This document shows, one piece after another, positions 17,206 through 25,069 of a DNA stretch of 63,662 nt. Both the position numbers and the translations under genes were made by a program. The notes below the pieces were generated by a model. It saw only the letters and a program-made list of their open reading frames with translations. It was not told the origin of the DNA and ran no database searches. Positions within the stretch are counted from its first letter, which is position 1. Each line of letters begins with the position of its first letter. This stretch comes from an uncultured Lachnospiraceae bacterium (GTDB lineage Bacteria > Bacillota > Clostridia > Lachnospirales > Lachnospiraceae), in contig CAJUCC010000056.1 of NCBI GenBank assembly GCA_910585205.1, positions 1 to 63,662 on the forward strand, written 5' to 3'.

Positions 17206-18489
17206 TCAGTTTGCCAGTCGGTGGAGATCGGCGAAAAAGCCGGGGTAGGAGATGCTGACGCATTCGCTTCCGGGCAGGCAGGTCTCGCCGTCTGCCATCA
17301 GGGCGGCCACGGCAAAACTCATGGCAATGCGGTGGTCGGCATGGGAGTCGATAACGGCGCCGTGCAGCGGCCGTCCGCCGCGAATAATCATGCCGTCCGG
17401 CGTCGCTTCAATATCACACCCCATCGTGCGGAGGTTTTCGGTCATCACATCGATGCGGTTTGACTCTTTGACTTTCAGTTCCGCGGCATCGCGGATTACG
17501 GTTGTGCCGTCGGCAAAGGCTGCCATAACGGCGAGAATCGGGAGTTCGTCGATCAGTGTGGGGATAAGACTGCCGCCGATTTCCGTGCCGTGCAGGGCGG
17601 CGGAGCGGACGATAAGATCGGCGGAGGCTTCTCCGTTGTCCGTGCGGATATTTTCCAGGGTAATATCGGCGCCCATCGCCTTTGCCGCCTGCAGGATTCC
17701 GTTTCTTGTCGGGTTGATTCCCACGTTTTGAATGCAGATTTCCGAATGCGGAACGAGGGAAGCGGCCGCGATAAAATATGCGGCGGAAGAAATATCCCCC
17801 GGCACATGGATTTTTCGCGCAGTCAGTGTCCTGCCGGGACGGATCGCGGCCGTTGTGCCTTCGGTGGATACATCCGCACCGAAAAGCCGCAGCATAATCT
17901 CGGAGTGATTTCGGCTGAGACAGGGTTCCGTAACCTTTGTGATACCGTCCGCGTACAGACCGGCCAGCAAGATGGCAGACTTGACCTGCGCGGAAGCCGT
18001 CCGGGTCGTATAGTGGATGCCGCGCAGCGGAGCGCCCTGTATGAAAAGCGGAGCACAGCCGTTTTCTTTTTCGCTGGCGATTTGTGCGCCCATCTGTGAC
18101 AGCGGTTCCATAATCCGCTGCATGGGCCGTTTTTGAATTGAGGCGTCGCCGGTGAGGCGCACGGAGAAGTTCTGGGCAGACAAAATACCGGACAGCAGAC
18201 GGAGCGTTGTACCGCTGTTGCCTGTATCCAGTGTGGTGTCAGGCACCTTCAGTCCGTGCAGTCCTCTGCCGTGCACCGATACCTTACCCATGCCGGGCTG
18301 AAGCCGGATGGAAATGCCGAGTCTGCGGAAGCAGTCTATCGTGGAAAGGCAGTCGGCTCCTTCCAGAAAGTTGGTGATTTCCGAGGTGCCTTCGGCCAGC
18401 GATGCAAACATAACGCTTCTGTGTGAGATGGATTTGTCCCCGGGCACGGTGACGGTGCCTCTTAATTTTGTTGTTTTCTGTAATTTCAT
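17206..18489 (-). CDS. aroA: 3-phosphoshikimate 1-carboxyvinyltransferase (EPSP synthase)
   Basis: A 427-aa enzyme that joins phosphoenolpyruvate to shikimate-3-phosphate in the chorismate pathway. It has P-G-D-K-S-I-S-H-R-S near the N-terminus, L-D-T-G-N-S-G-T-T-L-R-L (phosphoenolpyruvate-binding loop), and the catalytic-domain D-E-L-P-I-L-A-V and D-H-R-I-A-M-S segments. The length is standard. It follows tyrA by 27 nt, so it is probably the second gene of a tyrA-aroA transcript. Confidence 0.95.
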   Translation of the reverse strand: MKLQKTTKLRGTVTVPGDKSISHRSVMFASLAEGTSEITNFLEGADCLSTIDCFRRLGISIRLQPGMGKVSVHGRGLHGLKVPDTTLDTGNSGTTLRLLSGILSAQNFSVRLTGDASIQKRPMQRIMEPLSQMGAQIASEKENGCAPLFIQGAPLRGIHYTTRTASAQVKSAILLAGLYADGITKVTEPCLSRNHSEIMLRLFGADVSTEGTTAAIRPGRTLTARKIHVPGDISSAAYFIAAASLVPHSEICIQNVGINPTRNGILQAAKAMGADITLENIRTDNGEASADLIVRSAALHGTEIGGSLIPTLIDELPILAVMAAFADGTTVIRDAAELKVKESNRIDVMTENLRTMGCDIEATPDGMIIRGGRPLHGAVIDSHADHRIAMSFAVAALMADGETCLPGSECVSISYPGFFADLHRLAN

Positions 18490-18516
18490 TTTATTTCCCC
18501 TTATCCTGTATCATGC

Positions 18517-19620
18517 TTATCCTTTTTCGTAAATCGTATAGCCTCTGTTTTTTAATATGGTTACGGCATTGTGCATGCCGGATTCCTCATAAAACTCAAT
18601 GTGCAGTGCGCCCTCCTCCAGTTCCCGGTTATGGATAATGCCGATGTTTTTGATGCTGATGCCGTTGAGCGCCAGCATAGTCGCAATGGAGGCCAGTGCC
18701 CCCGGCTCATCGGCAATATCGATGCGGATGGAGTATACGGTCTTGATGGAGCCGCTCGGCACGCTGATAAAGGAATCCCGGTAGCGGCGCGCATTGTCGA
18801 AAAAGTCATAGATTTCCTGCGCCGCGCCGCTGTCAATCTGCCCGCGGATACGCTGCAGCGTATCGATATAGCGGCCGAGCAGAGCGGATATATTGCTCCG
18901 GTTTGTCAGACAAATCTGCTGCCACATGTCGGGAGAAGACGAGGCAATCCGGGTAATGTCTTTGAAACCGCCGGCTGCGATCAGCTTCATAACCCCCTCC
19001 GTATCGGACGTTTCCACGAGATTGACAAGAGAAGAAGCGATCACATGCGGCAGATGGCTGACCGCCGCCGTCACATAATCGTGGTCCCGGCAGGGCAGTA
19101 CAAACGGAATGGCGCCGATGGAGGCGACCAGTTCCCGGTAAAACCGCAGCTTTTGGTCGAGTGCCGGGGAAGCATGGGTATATGTCAGTATGTAATAGGC
19201 GTTCTCCAGAAGCTGTGCTTTGGAATTGGCATAGCCGAAGCGTTCGCTGCCCGCCATCGGATGTCCGCCGATAAAACGGTCTTCCAGTCCCAATGCGCTG
19301 ATCGCCCTGTGTATTTCTGTTTTTACACTGCCGACATCGGTCAGAATACAGTCTTCGGAGAGACAGGGAAGCAGTTTTTGCAGGTTTTCGTTATTGCATG
19401 ACACCGGTGCGCAGAGAAACAGAATCTGACAATCCGAGAAGGTGTTGTCAATCCGGCCGGTTGTGACATCGGCAATCCCTTCCTCTTTTGCCAGCCGCAG
19501 TGTGTCGGCGTTGGTGTCATAGGCACGGATTGTGACGTTGCCGCGCCGCTCTTTCAGCGCTCTGGCGATGGAACCGCCGATCAGTCCCAGTCCGATAAAA
19601 CCACAGGTAACAGGTTGCAT
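18517..19620 (-). CDS. tyrA: Prephenate dehydrogenase with C-terminal ACT domain
   Basis: A 367-aa enzyme that oxidatively decarboxylates prephenate to 4-hydroxyphenylpyruvate for tyrosine. The NAD motif G-L-G-L-I-G-G-S lies at residues 10-17, with the active-site segment G-G-H-P-M-A-G-S-E, and a C-terminal ACT domain (from about residue 295, I-A-D-E-P-G-A-L-A-S-I-A) likely gives tyrosine feedback control. The start at 19620 follows AAAGGAG 5 nt upstream; an in-frame ATG 22 codons earlier has no site and would lie in the promoter. Confidence 0.93.
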   Translation of the reverse strand: MQPVTCGFIGLGLIGGSIARALKERRGNVTIRAYDTNADTLRLAKEEGIADVTTGRIDNTFSDCQILFLCAPVSCNNENLQKLLPCLSEDCILTDVGSVKTEIHRAISALGLEDRFIGGHPMAGSERFGYANSKAQLLENAYYILTYTHASPALDQKLRFYRELVASIGAIPFVLPCRDHDYVTAAVSHLPHVIASSLVNLVETSDTEGVMKLIAAGGFKDITRIASSSPDMWQQICLTNRSNISALLGRYIDTLQRIRGQIDSGAAQEIYDFFDNARRYRDSFISVPSGSIKTVYSIRIDIADEPGALASIATMLALNGISIKNIGIIHNRELEEGALHIEFYEESGMHNAVTILKNRGYTIYEKG

Positions 19621-19657
19621 GGGGACTCCTTTCGTGTTTGGGATAGTTGTTTTATTT

Positions 19658-19686
19658 ATTATACGCAAATCACGACGGGTGTACAA
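19658..19686 (-). promoter_or_regulatory. Sigma-A promoter of tyrA-aroA
   Basis: Minus strand: TTGTAC, 17 nt, TATAAT. The leader to the start is about 30 nt, too short for a T-box or attenuator. Confidence 0.7.
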
Positions 19687-19730
19687 TCTTTTCTTTTTGA
19701 TTTTTATATGGTGAAATTGTGCAAAACAAC

Positions 19731-19759
19731 TTGTAATTAACGAAGGAATTTAGTAAAAT
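19731..19759 (+). promoter_or_regulatory. Sigma-A promoter of the EF-G paralogue
   Basis: TTGTAA, 17 nt, TAAAAT. The leader of about 90 nt to the ATG at 19854 shows no obvious structured element. Confidence 0.6.
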
Positions 19760-19853
19760 ATCCACATGGGGAATTTGAGAGGATAAGAGATTACGAGATT
19801 CCTGTAAATCTTGGCAGATACCCAATACATCATAAATTGGAGGGAATTTAAGT

Positions 19854-21944
19854 ATGAATGTTTACACAACTGACAAAATTCGCAATGTAGTATTACTGGG
19901 ACATGGCGGTGCGGGTAAGACTTCTCTGGCAGAAGCGATGGCGTATCTGGCAGGTCTGACTTCCAGAATGGGAAAGGTGACGGATGGCAATACCATCAGC
20001 GATTTTGGAAAAGAAGAGCAGAAGCGGGCGTTTTCCATCGGTACTTCTGTGATTCCGTTGGAATGGGAAGGAACCAAGATTAATATTTTAGATACCCCCG
20101 GTTATTTCGACTTTATCGGGGAAGTGGAAGAGGCTGTCAGCGCGACGGATGCGGCGATTATCGTTGTATCGGGCAAGGCTGGCATGGAAGTGGGCACGGA
20201 AAAGGCATGGGAACTGTGTGAAAAATACAAACTGCCCCGTATGATATTTGTCACCGATATGGATGTGGACAATGCCTCCTATCGTCAGGTTGTGGAAGAT
20301 ATGACCGGCCGTTACGGAAAGAAAATGGCGCCGTTCCATCTTCCGATCCGTGAGAATGAAAAGTTTGTGGGATATGTCAACGTCATCAGCGAAACGGGCC
20401 ACAGATGGAAAGGCAAGGAAGTGGTTGACTGTGAGATTCCCGATTACAACAAACCGAATCTGCAGGTGTGCCGGGATACACTGATGGAGTCCGTGGCGGA
20501 GACAAGTGAGGAATTTATGGACCGCTATTTTGCGGGCGAGACGTTTTCCGAGGCGGAGATCCGTGCGGCCGTGCGCACCAATGTCATGGACGGTACGATC
20601 GTACCCATGTCCATGGGTTCCAGCGTGTTGTGCCAGGGCGTGTATACGCTGCTGGACGATATTGTCAAATATTTCCCGAGTCCGGAAAACAGAGAGATCG
20701 CGGGTGTTAATTTGAAGAGCAACGAAGTATTTCAGGCTGATTTTGACTTCTCCAAAGCAAAATCCGCATATATTTTCAAGACGATTGTGGATCCTTTTAT
20801 CGGAAAGTATTCTCTGATTAAGGTTTGCTCCGGTGTATTTAAGGCGGACGATGTGATTTACAATCAGGAAAAGGAAACGGAAGAAAAAGCGGGCAAGCTG
20901 TATGTACTGCAGGGCAATAAGCCGATCGAAGTGCCGGAGCTTCACGCGGGCGATATTGGCGCCGTTGCCAAACTGACGGCGGCCAGAACGGGTGATACCC
21001 TTTCGACAAAGGCAACTCCCATCCGGTATGGCAAGACAGAGATTTCCACGCCGTATACATATATGCGCTATAATGCGAAGAACAAGGGAGACATCGATAA
21101 GATTTCTCAGTCACTGCAGAAGATGATGCACGAAGATCTGACGTTAAAGGCGGTCAATGACAGCGAAAACAGACAAATGTTGTTGTACGGAATGGGCGAT
21201 CAGCATTTGGAGATCGTGGCGAGCAGGCTGAAAAACGAATACAAAGTGGAGATCGAACTCTCCAAGCCCAAGGTGGCATTCCGTGAGACGATCCGTAAAA
21301 AATCGGATGTGGAATATAAATACAAGAAACAGTCCGGCGGACACGGACAGTATGGTCATGTCAAAATGCGTTTTGAGAGTTCGGGCAATCTGGAAGAGAG
21401 TTTTACGTTCTCACAGGAGGTTGTGGGAGGCGCCGTTCCCAAGAACTATTTCCCGGCAGTGGAAAAAGGTCTGCAGGAATCCGTTCTGCGCGGGCCGCTG
21501 GCCGCTTATCCGGTTGTGGGCGTAAAGGCCGTTTTGTATGACGGTTCCTATCACCCGGTGGATTCCTCCGAGATGGCGTTTAAGATGGCGACGATACAGG
21601 CGTTTAAGAAAGGCTTTATGGAGGCACAGCCGATTCTGCTTGAGCCGATCGCGTCCCTGAAAGTTACGGTTCCGGACCAGTATACCGGCGACATTATGGG
21701 CGATCTGAATAAGCGCAGAGGCCGTGTACTGGGTATGAATCCGATTGCGGGCGGCAAGCAGGTGATCGAAGCGGATATTCCGATGACGGGACTGTTCGGT
21801 TACTGTACCGATCTGCGCTCCATGACAGGCGGACGGGGCGTATATTCCTATGAGTTTGCCCGTTATGAGCAGGCGCCTTCGGACGTACAGGAAAAAGAAG
21901 TGGCGGAGCGTGCCGCAAAAGTGGCAGAGAACGCCGATTTATAA
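19854..21944 (+). CDS. Elongation factor G paralogue (EF-G2-like)
   Basis: A 696-aa translational GTPase with the five-domain EF-G length. G1 is G-H-G-G-A-G-K-T (residues 16-23), G3 is D-T-P-G-Y, and domain IV/V segments such as H-G-Q-Y-G-H-V and G-D-I-M-G-D-L-N-K-R-R-G are intact. The G4 position reads F-V-T-D-M-D-V-D-N rather than N-K-x-D. From memory, a T-[GD]-M-D form is typical of this clostridial paralogue. It lies alone and not next to the str operon, so it is a second EF-G rather than the housekeeping copy. The role is unknown (translocation under stress or ribosome recycling). Confidence 0.85.
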   Translation: MNVYTTDKIRNVVLLGHGGAGKTSLAEAMAYLAGLTSRMGKVTDGNTISDFGKEEQKRAFSIGTSVIPLEWEGTKINILDTPGYFDFIGEVEEAVSATDAAIIVVSGKAGMEVGTEKAWELCEKYKLPRMIFVTDMDVDNASYRQVVEDMTGRYGKKMAPFHLPIRENEKFVGYVNVISETGHRWKGKEVVDCEIPDYNKPNLQVCRDTLMESVAETSEEFMDRYFAGETFSEAEIRAAVRTNVMDGTIVPMSMGSSVLCQGVYTLLDDIVKYFPSPENREIAGVNLKSNEVFQADFDFSKAKSAYIFKTIVDPFIGKYSLIKVCSGVFKADDVIYNQEKETEEKAGKLYVLQGNKPIEVPELHAGDIGAVAKLTAARTGDTLSTKATPIRYGKTEISTPYTYMRYNAKNKGDIDKISQSLQKMMHEDLTLKAVNDSENRQMLLYGMGDQHLEIVASRLKNEYKVEIELSKPKVAFRETIRKKSDVEYKYKKQSGGHGQYGHVKMRFESSGNLEESFTFSQEVVGGAVPKNYFPAVEKGLQESVLRGPLAAYPVVGVKAVLYDGSYHPVDSSEMAFKMATIQAFKKGFMEAQPILLEPIASLKVTVPDQYTGDIMGDLNKRRGRVLGMNPIAGGKQVIEADIPMTGLFGYCTDLRSMTGGRGVYSYEFARYEQAPSDVQEKEVAERAAKVAENADL

Positions 21945-21957
21945 TAATGCAGTCAGA

Positions 21958-21989
21958 AGAGCCGGGGATTTATGTCTTCGGCTCTTTTA
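21958..21989 (+). terminator. Terminator after the EF-G paralogue
   Basis: The arms AGAGCCG / CGGCTCT with a 14-nt loop are followed by TTTAT. Confidence 0.7.
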
Positions 21990-22038
21990 TGCTGTTTGCC
22001 GTCTGTCTCCACGGCGCGTCCGCTTCATGAATATTTAA

Positions 22039-22067
22039 GAGACAAAACCGGGAATATGTAGTATAAT
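22039..22067 (+). promoter_or_regulatory. Sigma-A promoter of the 547-aa membrane protein gene
   Basis: GAGACA, 17 nt, TATAAT, ending 44 nt before the ATG. Confidence 0.6.
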
Positions 22068-22111
22068 TTTCCACATACTAAGGAAGAAACGGGAAGAAAG
22101 AAGGTTGACAT

Positions 22112-23755
22112 ATGAAAAAGGTATCGCGAAACCTGCTGCTTTGTGCGGCGGCACTGTTGATTGCAGGGATTTTGTACTATATCTATCTGCCGGCGGTCAA
22201 TATCCATTCGGCAAATTTCTGGTTTTTTATTATGGGGCTTCTGGTTGTGGGAATGCTGATTTATGTCTTGAAAAGAGCAGGCCGGCAGATATTGTTTTCG
22301 GACGGCCGGTTTGTGCTGACGGATCAGCTTTTCCGGGAGCAGATGAAAGTGCTGAAATATCCCGGCATACTGCTTCTGGCTGTATTTGCCGTTTATCTGA
22401 TCGGCAGCATTTTATCGTCACCCATTGTAAACGCGGGGAAATATCAGCGGCTTATGACGATCGAGGAACGGAATTTTACGGATGATATTGCGGAAGCGGA
22501 TTATAATACGATTCCTCTGCTGGATAAAGACTCGGCGGCGATTCTCGGCAATCGTAAGATGGGCAGCCTGGTGGATATGGTGTCCCAATTTGAGGTCAGC
22601 AATGACTATACGCAGATCAACTACCAGGGCCGGCCGGTGCGGGTCACACCCCTTTCGTATGCCAGTCCGATCAAATGGCTGACAAACAACAAAGGCGGTA
22701 TTCCCGCCTATATCCTGATCGATATGGCAACACAGAATACGGAGTGTGTCAAACTGACGGCGGGTATCAAATATTCCAAATCGGAGTATTTCAACCGCTA
22801 TCTGTACCGGCATCTGCGGTTTCGCTACCCCACATACATTTTTGACGATCAGATTTTCTTTGAGATTGATGAAGAGGGGACGCCTTACTGGGTATGTCCG
22901 GTGAAAAAATTCAATATCGGCCTGTTCGGCGGGCAGACGATCGGCAATGTGGTGCTCTGTAATGCGGTGACGGGAGAGTGTGTGGATTATGCCGTGGAAG
23001 ATGTGCCGCAGTGGGTCGATAAGGTTTATTCTGCCGAACTGCTGACGCAGCTGTATGATTATTCCGGCATTCTGAAGCACGGGTTTCTGAACAGTGTCCT
23101 GGGACAGCGGGACTGTCTGCAGTCTACGAACGGCTATAATTATATTGCGCTGGACGATGACGTGTGGGTGTATTCCGGTGTGACGAGTGTCAGCGGGGAT
23201 CAGTCCAATGTCGGGTTTGTGCTGATGAATCAGCGCACGATGGAGACGCGTTTTTACAAGGTGGAAGGGGCGATTGAAGATTCGGCCATGTCTTCCGCGG
23301 AAGGACAGGTGCAGAATCTGGGGTATGTCGCCACATTTCCGCTGCTGTTGAATATAGCGGATGAACCGACATATTTTATGGCGCTGAAAGACGCTTCCGG
23401 CCTGGTGAAAAAGTATGCCATGGTCAATGTACAGAAATATCAGTGGGTGGCAATCGGGGATACGATACAGGAGTGTGAGAAAAATTACAGCGGCCTGTTG
23501 AATACCAACGGCATTGTGAGCCGGAATGCGGAGACGCTGAAAGAGATAAACGGAGTGATCGCCGCGGTGGCGCCCGTTGTACTGGAGGGCAATACCCATT
23601 ATTATATCTGCCTGGAAGGCGTGGACGCTGTTTTTGATGTGGATATGTCGGATGAAAAGCTGATCGGCGTGATCCGTTACCGTGAAGGCGACCGGATTTC
23701 CCTCGGCTATACGGAAGGATACGGCCTGCACAGTGTGAAAGAGATCGGGCAGTGA
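22112..23755 (+). CDS. Membrane protein of unknown function, 547 aa
   Basis: Three hydrophobic segments at the N-terminus (about residues 7-27, 34-53, 84-104) precede a large soluble part of about 440 residues. That part is rich in Tyr, Gly and acidic residues and contains repeated beta-type motifs (Y-N-Y-I-A-L-D-D-D-V-W-V-Y-S-G-V-T-S, T-H-Y-Y-I-C-L-E-G-V-D). There is no catalytic motif I can name. The start follows AAGAAGG. It is monocistronic with its own promoter. The topology suggests the large domain lies on one face of the membrane, but the side cannot be told. Confidence 0.7.
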   Translation: MKKVSRNLLLCAAALLIAGILYYIYLPAVNIHSANFWFFIMGLLVVGMLIYVLKRAGRQILFSDGRFVLTDQLFREQMKVLKYPGILLLAVFAVYLIGSILSSPIVNAGKYQRLMTIEERNFTDDIAEADYNTIPLLDKDSAAILGNRKMGSLVDMVSQFEVSNDYTQINYQGRPVRVTPLSYASPIKWLTNNKGGIPAYILIDMATQNTECVKLTAGIKYSKSEYFNRYLYRHLRFRYPTYIFDDQIFFEIDEEGTPYWVCPVKKFNIGLFGGQTIGNVVLCNAVTGECVDYAVEDVPQWVDKVYSAELLTQLYDYSGILKHGFLNSVLGQRDCLQSTNGYNYIALDDDVWVYSGVTSVSGDQSNVGFVLMNQRTMETRFYKVEGAIEDSAMSSAEGQVQNLGYVATFPLLLNIADEPTYFMALKDASGLVKKYAMVNVQKYQWVAIGDTIQECEKNYSGLLNTNGIVSRNAETLKEINGVIAAVAPVVLEGNTHYYICLEGVDAVFDVDMSDEKLIGVIRYREGDRISLGYTEGYGLHSVKEIGQ

Positions 23756-23815
23756 GAGAAGCGGCGGCTGTATTGATATGGTAACATTTACCGGTATCAT
23801 CCGCCTGTCTCCCGA

Positions 23816-23844
23816 TTGACAAAATGCGGCAAAATCCGTAAACT
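23816..23844 (+). promoter_or_regulatory. Sigma-A promoter of the secreted 344-aa protein gene
   Basis: TTGACA, 17 nt, TAAACT. It sits just after a long imperfect hairpin (GATA-GGTAA / TTACC-TATC within GGCGG...CCGCC, 23762-23805) that may end the preceding transcript. Confidence 0.6.
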
Positions 23845-23894
23845 GGAAATAAGAAAGAAAATATTGGAATAACAGCGAAGAAGGGAGATCATGC

Positions 23895-24929
23895 ATGCGT
23901 AAGTTTGGAAAAAAGATTCTGACAACGGTTCTGGCTTTTGCACTGTGTCTGGTGTCTTTGATACCGTTCCCGGCACAGGCGAAGGTGCCGGAGGTAAGGC
24001 ACACGCCGAACTGGACAAAATCCTCCGCGGTATGGCAGGTCAGTGACGGGGTTACGGCTTATATCAAAGACGGTGTTTTATATTTTGAGGGAAACGGTGT
24101 GATACCGGATTATACCAACGATAATCTGGCCGACCGTCCCTGGCATACATCGATTTTCGGGACGGTTGTCGTGGGAACGGGTATCACCGACATCGGCACA
24201 AGGGCGTTTGCCGAGTTTACGAACCTGCGGTATTTTTATATTCCGAGCACAACCTTTATCTCTGACAGTACGGTATTTCACAAAATCGACAGCAAGCCGG
24301 TTATCCGGATCCAGGGAACCGAAGAGACGACGAGAATGATAGGGAGCAAGATTGCCTATACCAGTCTTGACAGTATAGCGGCCATTGCGCAGAGCGTTTC
24401 TCACAATACGCTGTATGTCGTGGACAACGGCGCGATGAAAAATCTTTTCCGCCAGAAGACATATCCGAACGTGGAACGGGTTTTTACGGCGGATAACCCC
24501 GATATTGACCAGCCGACGAAACTGGCGCAGCAGGACGGGGAACAGCTACAGCCGTTCACTTCTCCGCTTCGTTTTGCACCGGGATACGAAGTGACCGGGC
24601 AGGCGGTGACGTCCAAACAGATCAAACCGGGTGTCGCTTATCTGAATGTCGTTGCCTTTTATCTGGATAACATCTATCCGGGATATGAATACGGACAGAC
24701 CTATTCCAATATGGTGACAACCGGCGATAAGACCTATGCCGGGTTTGATGCGCCCCGGAATTACTGCTTTACGATTCCGGCACAGCTGCAGAGTCCGGGC
24801 CGTGTATTTAAAGTGATCCAGGTTGTAAACGGTCAGCATGTGGTATTGGATGATCTGGATACGTCCGATACGACCGTTACGTTTTCCTCGGATAAGGGGA
24901 CATTTACCTACAGCATTATCTATCAGTGA
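23895..24929 (+). CDS. Secreted protein with one LRR-like N-terminal module
   Basis: A 344-aa exported protein. Residues 1-29 form a signal peptide (K-K-I-L-T-T-V-L-A-F-A-L) ending A-Q-A. Residues 60-120 resemble one BspA/LRR_5 unit (G-I-T-D-I-G-T-R-A-F-A-E-F-T-N-L) as in cell-surface LRR proteins. The C-terminal 150 residues form a beta-rich domain without a name. It has no sortase signal or membrane anchor, so it is probably released or non-covalently bound. Start ATG behind GAAGGGAGA. Confidence 0.7.
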   Translation: MRKFGKKILTTVLAFALCLVSLIPFPAQAKVPEVRHTPNWTKSSAVWQVSDGVTAYIKDGVLYFEGNGVIPDYTNDNLADRPWHTSIFGTVVVGTGITDIGTRAFAEFTNLRYFYIPSTTFISDSTVFHKIDSKPVIRIQGTEETTRMIGSKIAYTSLDSIAAIAQSVSHNTLYVVDNGAMKNLFRQKTYPNVERVFTADNPDIDQPTKLAQQDGEQLQPFTSPLRFAPGYEVTGQAVTSKQIKPGVAYLNVVAFYLDNIYPGYEYGQTYSNMVTTGDKTYAGFDAPRNYCFTIPAQLQSPGRVFKVIQVVNGQHVVLDDLDTSDTTVTFSSDKGTFTYSIIYQ

Positions 24930-24987
24930 CAGGGATTGCGCCCGGTGACGCGCCCGGCGCTGCCTGACCGATATACAGTGTCTGCAA

Positions 24988-25013
24988 AAGAGCTCCCCCG
25001 CGGAGCTCTTTTT
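24988..25013 (+). terminator. Terminator before leuS
   Basis: The arms AAGAGCTC / GAGCTCTT with a 7-nt loop are followed by a short T-run. It sits immediately upstream of the leuS -35. Confidence 0.8.
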
Positions 25014-25016
25014 GAC

Positions 25017-25045
25017 TTGACAATCTTTCCCTGTAAAATTAAAAT
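25017..25045 (+). promoter_or_regulatory. Strong sigma-A promoter of leuS
   Basis: TTGACA, 17 nt, TAAAAT. Only about 18 nt separate the expected start site from the ATG, so there is no T-box leader, unlike many Firmicute synthetase genes. Confidence 0.8.
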
Positions 25046-25069
25046 GATAGAAGCTAGGAGGAACAGAAA

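Noticed and set aside
24930..25069. Possible T-box leader before leuS
   Set aside because: The gap holds a terminator for the upstream gene and then a promoter whose start leaves only about 20 nt of leader.
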